A DNA stretch of 6,140 nucleotides, taken from contig JACQXL010000089.1 of assembly GCA_016208805.1 (NCBI GenBank), forward strand, positions 1 through 6,140, in the 5' to 3' direction. Within the stretch, counting starts at the first letter, position 1; each line of letters opens with the position of its first letter. This stretch comes from Planctomycetota bacterium. Its GTDB lineage: Bacteria > Planctomycetota > MHYJ01 > JACQXL01. This document shows, piece after piece, positions 3,732 to 6,140 of this stretch. The position numbers and the translations under genes were made by a program. A model generated the notes under the pieces. The model saw nothing but the letters and a program-made list of their open reading frames with translations, made no database searches and had not been told where the DNA came from.

Positions 3732-4823
3732 CTACCGCGTTTCTATGGTTATCTTTTTGATAACCACATCTTCCAGCGGTTTGTCCGGCATAAGTGCGGG
3801 ACTGCCTGCGGGCTTGTCCGGCGGGTTGCCCCGGTTACCCGTGGTCTGCGTATTGCCGATAGCATCCACCACATCCTGGCCTTCAATCGTTTCGCCAAAG
3901 ACCGTGTATTTCCCGTCCAGCATTGCCTGTGGTTCAAGACAGATATAGAATTGGGAGCCGGCGCTGTCGTTGGATTGGCTACGGGCCATTGATAGCGTGC
4001 CTTTGAGGTGTTTCTTCTGGCCGAATTCGGCTGGTATGGAATAGCCCGGCCCGCCCCGGCCGGTCCGTTCCGGACAGCCGCCCTGTATCATAAATCCCTT
4101 TATCACCCGGTGGAATATATGGTTGGTGTAAAACCCGTCCTGGGCCAGCCGGACGAAGTTCATCACGGTATTGGGCGCCACCTCCGGGAAGAACCGGCAG
4201 GTTATCTTGCCTTTGGATGTTTCCAAGACGGCCACCAGTTCCGCTTGTCCCGTAGGGGCATCTTTTGCCGCAGCGGTTTTTTCTGCCGAGGTCTCGGCTG
4301 CGGTCTTTTCGGTGGAGATCCCGCCACTTATGGCGGGGTTGGGTGCAGGCGGTAACACGGCAAAACCCAACGGTTCGGAAACGTCCGGATACTGTCCGCC
4401 CTTATAGAGCGCTTTTATCTGCCATTTGCCGGTCTTGAGTGTCGGTATCTTGAAGCCGGTCTTATAGGTGCTGTTCGGGGTGTTCATTGCCTCCAGCGTG
4501 ATTTTCTCCAACTTATTACGCTGGTGTTCGTAAACAGACGGCGTAATAATAGTATAAGTAAACGTCCAGGGCTTGTCCTTTTCGGACAGGAGAGTCAACT
4601 CAAACGAGACCGAATCAATATCCAGAATCGGCTTGATAAATTCCGTCTTCTGCGGCGCCAGATTGGTCAGGGTCAATTCAAGTTCCAGCGGTTCGCCCAG
4701 TGTCACCACGGTCTTGGCTGAAGCAATCGTGGTCTTGTGAAGCGGCGGAGGCGCGCCATTCAGATGCGGTGTAACAATCATAACTAACACTCCAATCACA
4801 ACTAAACCGATTAACTTTTTCAT
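3732..4823 (-). CDS. Exported cyclophilin-type peptidyl-prolyl isomerase with N-terminal Ig-like domain
   Basis: At 363 aa this is about twice the size of a minimal bacterial cyclophilin. Residues 1-24 are a signal peptide (MKKL then a hydrophobic core, cleavage near NGA). Residues about 35-157 are beta-rich with LGEPLELELTLTNLAP, like Ig-like or BsuPI-like domains. A low-complexity linker (169-192) contains EKTAA twice. The isomerase domain (about 196-363) has FHRVIKGFMIQGG (237-249) with catalytic Arg239, GSQFYICL (289-296) and MLDGKYTVFGE (301-311). CypA's Trp121 is replaced by Met and His126 by Tyr, as is common in bacterial enzymes. It should act on X-Pro bonds of proteins outside the cytoplasm. 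The start is supported by a purine-rich AAGGGGGG 3 bases before the ATG. An 11-residue insertion near the C-terminus carries a short palindromic repeat. The stop is TAG. Confidence 0.94.
   Translation of the reverse strand: MKKLIGLVVIGVLVMIVTPHLNGAPPPLHKTTIASAKTVVTLGEPLELELTLTNLAPQKTEFIKPILDIDSVSFELTLLSEKDKPWTFTYTIITPSVYEHQRNKLEKITLEAMNTPNSTYKTGFKIPTLKTGKWQIKALYKGGQYPDVSEPLGFAVLPPAPNPAISGGISTEKTAAETSAEKTAAAKDAPTGQAELVAVLETSKGKITCRFFPEVAPNTVMNFVRLAQDGFYTNHIFHRVIKGFMIQGGCPERTGRGGPGYSIPAEFGQKKHLKGTLSMARSQSNDSAGSQFYICLEPQAMLDGKYTVFGETIEGQDVVDAIGNTQTTGNRGNPPDKPAGSPALMPDKPLEDVVIKKITIETR
3778..3822 (-). repeat. In-frame duplication enclosing a CTTA-loop palindrome (copy 3)
   Basis: GGTTTGTCCGGC (3778-3789) and GGCTTGTCCGGC (3811-3822) match at 11 of 12 bases at a 33-bp distance, giving PDKP twice in the protein. 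The minus strand between them carries CCCGCA-CTTA-TGCCGG (3800-3785), a degenerate copy with one stem mismatch of the palindromes at 4320-4337 and 5295-5310. The insertion falls in a surface loop before the last cyclophilin strand and keeps the frame. Confidence 0.55.
4320..4337. repeat. CTTA-loop palindrome, copy 2, within cyclophilin linker
   Basis: CCCGCCA (4320-4326) and TGGCGGG (4331-4337) form a 7-bp stem around CTTA. It is translated on the minus strand as part of NPAISGGIS, in the linker between the Ig-like and isomerase domains. The stem outline and loop are the same as at 5295-5310. Confidence 0.65.
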
Positions 4824-4841
4824 ATACCCCCCTTTTTAGTA

Positions 4842-4899
4842 AGCGGATTAAGCAGATATAACGGATAAATAATCAGTTTAATCTGTTAAATCAGTTTAC
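4842..4899. repeat. Degenerate GGATTAA/AATC repeat in intergenic gap
   Basis: The gap between the membrane-protein stop and the cyclophilin ribosome-binding site is filled by imperfect words: AGCGGATTA, AGCAGATATA, ACGGATAAAT, AATCAGTTT, AATCTGTTA, AATCAGTTTA. It is a relative of the shorter AAATCCG block at 2056-2079. It resembles dispersed AT-rich repeats common in environmental genomes. No clear promoter is separable from the repeat. Confidence 0.5.
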
Positions 4900-4900
4900 T

Positions 4901-5368
4901 TTATTCGGCATCCAGAAGCGTATTTATTTCCTCGTCCCAGTGATATGTCTTGAAGAAGTATCCGGCCACATAGCCGATGCCGCCGTAGAAAATCGTATTC
5001 AGGACAAACGCAACGATATAAGGCAGAACCGATTCAATATTATCGCCCTGACCGATAAGTGCAACCAATCCGTAGCCGGGCAGTTCCGCCAGCCGGACAA
5101 TCCAGTCCGCGCCGGTTGGTTTAAAGATAGAAATATGGAATCCCCAGATGCTGATTATGCTGGCAAAGATGATATGGACTACTCCGAAGATGATAGCCAC
5201 CTTCATAAAATACTTGCGTTTTTGCAGTGCGGCCAGTGCGTTTTCATCCTTTTTGACCGGTCCGGCTTCCGGCGACGGCAAGGCCGCAGCCAGTCCCGCA
5301 CTTATGCGGGGCGCCGCCGCCGGTTCCTTCTTATGGGTTAGTTTGCTTAAACGGGATGATACTGCCAT
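4901..5368 (-). CDS. Two-helix membrane protein of unknown function
   Basis: I do not recognise this 155-aa protein. The N-terminal 50 residues are basic and Ala/Pro-rich (LTHKKEPAAAPRISAGLAAA) with no signal peptide. Two hydrophobic segments are clear: about 54-80 (YFMKVAIIFGVVHIIFASII and onward) and about 115-138 (LPYIVAFVLNTIFYGGIGYV and onward). A short amphipathic stretch (88-105) lies between them. The acidic C-terminus ends HWDEEINTLLDAE. With lysines just before helix 1, both ends are expected in the cytoplasm. PRISAG in the N-terminal tail is encoded by a short palindromic repeat. The ATG at 5368 has no Shine-Dalgarno, but a near-consensus promoter has its -10 box 10 bases upstream. 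The gene is followed by the cyclophilin gene after a 77-base gap filled with repeats. Confidence 0.8.
   Translation of the reverse strand: MAVSSRLSKLTHKKEPAAAPRISAGLAAALPSPEAGPVKKDENALAALQKRKYFMKVAIIFGVVHIIFASIISIWGFHISIFKPTGADWIVRLAELPGYGLVALIGQGDNIESVLPYIVAFVLNTIFYGGIGYVAGYFFKTYHWDEEINTLLDAE
5295..5310. repeat. CTTA-loop palindrome, copy 1, within membrane-protein N-tail
   Basis: CCCGCA (5295-5300) and TGCGGG (5305-5310) form a 6-bp stem around CTTA. On the minus strand it encodes most of PRISAG, in the low-complexity cytoplasmic tail. The preceding AGT is shared with the reverse-strand copy near 3800, giving the common word AGTCCCGCACTTATG. Confidence 0.65.
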
Positions 5369-5378
5369 AATTCAATAA

Positions 5379-5407
5379 AATATAAATGATATATGTTGAA
5401 CTGTCAA
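5379..5407 (-). promoter_or_regulatory. Near-consensus sigma-70-type promoter of the 155-aa membrane-protein gene
   Basis: On the minus strand TTGACA (5407-5402, 6/6) and TATATT (5384-5379, 5/6) are separated by exactly 17 bp. The -10 box ends 10 bases before the ATG, so transcription is predicted to start about 3-4 bases before it, and no Shine-Dalgarno can fit. The AT-rich flanks add to the likelihood. Confidence 0.75.
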
Positions 5408-5424
5408 TAAAAATATAGTATTTT
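5396..5424 (+). promoter_or_regulatory. Weak candidate promoter for nnrD, overlapping the divergent promoter
   Basis: TTGAAC (5396-5401) and TATTTT (5419-5424) are spaced by 17 bp, with 4/6 matches each. The boxes interleave with the opposite-strand promoter at 5379-5407, so the two polymerases would compete. It would give a leader of roughly 100 bases containing the three-hairpin repeat. Confidence 0.3.
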
Positions 5425-5428
5425 GCAA

Positions 5429-5446
5429 CCACAGATGAACACGGAT
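5429..5446 (+). repeat. CCACAGATGAACACGGAT dispersed-type repeat
   Basis: The sequence CCACAGATGAACACGGAT matches the pattern of ACCACAGATGAACACAGAT-type dispersed repeats that I recall from many environmental genomes. It directly precedes the three-hairpin repeat. Only one copy is present in this window, so repeat status rests on recollection. Confidence 0.4.
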
Positions 5447-5456
5447 AGAATGAAGT

Positions 5457-5519
5457 CCCCTCTATTAAGAGGGGATTTAGGGGTGTGTGACACACCCCCG
5501 GCCCCTCTTTTTAGAGGGG
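5457..5519 (+). repeat. Three-hairpin palindromic repeat, copy B, in the nnrD leader
   Basis: The stems are CCCCTCT/AGAGGGG (5457-5463/5468-5474, loop ATTA), GGGGTGTG/CACACCCC (5480-5487/5491-5498) and CCCCTCT/AGAGGGG (5502-5508/5513-5519, loop TTTT). It is the inverted counterpart of copy A at 1624-1689. The outer arms can also pair with each other, making the whole 63 bp an imperfect palindrome. It ends 9 bases before the nnrD ATG, in the same orientation relative to the gene as copy A is to nfeD. Confidence 0.88.
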
Positions 5520-5524
5520 AGGAG
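5514..5524 (+). promoter_or_regulatory. nnrD ribosome-binding site partly inside the third hairpin
   Basis: GAGGGGAGGAG precedes the ATG at 5529 by 4 bases. Its first six bases belong to the 3' arm of the third hairpin of copy B; AGGAG (5520-5524) lies just outside. The site fixes the start at 5529 instead of the upstream ATG at 5487, which lies within the repeat. Confidence 0.7.
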
Positions 5525-5528
5525 TTGG

Positions 5529-6125
5529 ATGAAGATAATAAAGACCATTCCGTCATTACCCAAGCGGCGTCCGGATACGCACAAGGGCGATTACGGCAAG
5601 GTATTGGTTGTGGCCGGCTCCCGGGGAATGACCGGCGCGGCGGCATTATGCTCTGAAGCCGCCCTGCGGTCCGGCGCCGGGCTGGTCTATCTGGCCACTC
5701 CGGCCTCACAACAGCCCATCCTGGCCGTCAAACTTACCGAGACCATTACTTATGCACTGCCGGAAACTGCGGACGGCACGCTGTCCAGTAAGGCGCTCAA
5801 ACAGATAATCGCACTTACCCAGGGAACCAATGTGGCCGCCATCGGGCCGGGGATTTCCAGGAATGCGCAGACGGTCGGGCTGGTCAATTCGCTGTTACCG
5901 CATATACATTGCCCGGTTATCATTGACGCGGACGGTTTGAATGCCATATCAACGTCCGGTAGAACAGTAATTAAGAAGCAGAAAGCGGAAATGATTTTGA
6001 CGCCGCATTCGGGCGAGATGGCGCGGTTGCTAAAGACTTCGCCTACGCGCATAGAGGCCAACCGCATTGATAGCGCCATAGAAGCGTCCAAGCGGTTTAA
6101 TGCGATTATCGCGCTTAAGGGATAG
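5529..6125 (+). CDS. nnrD: ADP/ATP-dependent NAD(P)H-hydrate dehydratase, interrupted by an in-frame TAG
   Basis: This is a stand-alone NnrD (YjeF C-terminal domain type) that repairs hydrated NAD(P)H in the cytoplasm. From ATG 5529, 198 residues are read. Motifs in order: HKGDYGKVLVVAGS (18-31), the GAAALCSEAALRSGAGLVYLA region (36-56), GPGIS (106-110), IDADGLN (132-138) and LTPHSGEMARL (157-167). The frame ends at LKG followed by TAG (6123-6125). In the family this spot reads LKG-x-x-TVV; here the codons after TAG give Q-T-V-V-T without any shift, so the stop replaces one sense codon. The downstream GSGD motif needed for nucleotide binding would lie beyond the window, so a product ending here should be inactive. 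Premature stop, sequencing error or recoding cannot be separated from this sequence. No YjeF N-terminal epimerase domain is attached. Confidence 0.88.
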   Translation: MKIIKTIPSLPKRRPDTHKGDYGKVLVVAGSRGMTGAAALCSEAALRSGAGLVYLATPASQQPILAVKLTETITYALPETADGTLSSKALKQIIALTQGTNVAAIGPGISRNAQTVGLVNSLLPHIHCPVIIDADGLNAISTSGRTVIKKQKAEMILTPHSGEMARLLKTSPTRIEANRIDSAIEASKRFNAIIALKG

Positions 6126-6140
6126 CAGACCGTGGTGACC

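Noticed and set aside
2890..3740. Target-site duplication (for example TA) flanking the candidate element
   Set aside because: Bases outside the two inverted ends (CAACC on the left, TACTACC on the right) do not give a convincing duplication. A TA adjoins only the right end.
5487..5528. Upstream ATG at 5487 as the nnrD start
   Set aside because: It would add 14 residues encoded by the repeat. The ATG at 5529 has a clear GGAGGAG-type site 4 bases upstream and fits the family's N-terminus.
5404..5709. 101-aa minus-strand reading frame over the nnrD start
   Set aside because: It is antisense to nnrD and to the palindromic repeat; residues such as SSPLKRGAGGVSHTPKSP are just the translated repeat.
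6123..6125. Genome-wide reassignment of TAG as a sense codon
   Set aside because: TAG also ends the cyclophilin frame (3732-3734) and the TPR frame (1728-1730) at sensible protein ends, and another in-frame TAG follows shortly after the cyclophilin stop. A general recoding is therefore unlikely.

Overview
This is a bacterial window, most likely from a Gram-negative-type environmental lineage assembled from a metagenome. A two-TPR protein, a signal-peptide cyclophilin fused to an Ig-like domain, an NfeD-family membrane protease and a large load of dispersed palindromic repeats recall Planctomycetota or neighbouring phyla. No rRNA or other marker gene is present, so the phylum is only a guess.

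Layout. Six minus-strand genes run from right to left. They are a two-helix membrane protein of unknown function (4901-5368), a cyclophilin with an N-terminal beta-rich domain (3732-4823), a small helix-turn-helix protein resembling the N-terminus of IS630-type transposases (3413-3658), an enoyl-CoA hydratase (2077-2859), a short TPR protein (1728-1937, 5' end uncertain) and an NfeD/ClpP-class membrane serine protease (71-1726). One plus-strand gene, an NnrD-type NAD(P)H-hydrate dehydratase, diverges at 5529. It meets an in-frame amber codon at 6123-6125, inside a conserved motif, 15 bases before the window ends.

The most unusual region is the 553-bp gap 2860-3412 together with the HTH gene. 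It holds six exact-length 44-bp tandem units plus a stub. Each unit is two 22-bp halves, so TATAAGA recurs exactly every 22 bp thirteen times. Beside the array lies a run of seven C-tracts, a strong G-quadruplex candidate on the minus strand. The whole block from 2899 to 3729 is bounded by inverted copies of a 12-bp sequence (CCGTTAGAAGCA). I propose it as a small element made of inverted ends, an iteron-like array, a G4 motif and an HTH protein. This is inference from layout; no DDE transposase domain and no target duplication were found.

The second theme is repeats acting inside genes. A three-hairpin palindromic element of about 65 bp occurs twice in inverted copies (1624-1689 and 5457-5519). 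Both copies lie just upstream of, or inside, the 5' end of a gene and have the same orientation relative to that gene. One appears to split the NfeD signal peptide in frame, and the other supplies part of the nnrD ribosome-binding site. A smaller CTTA-loop palindrome occurs three times inside coding sequence, and another 12-bp-stem palindrome sits in the NfeD N-terminal linker.

Two genes (enoyl-CoA hydratase and the 155-aa membrane protein) have near-consensus sigma-70-type promoters whose -10 box lies only 9-10 bases before the ATG, with no Shine-Dalgarno. They are therefore probably transcribed as nearly leaderless mRNAs. The gene set does not describe one pathway. It reads as housekeeping genes (membrane quality control, protein folding, acyl-CoA metabolism, cofactor repair) in a repeat-rich genome.
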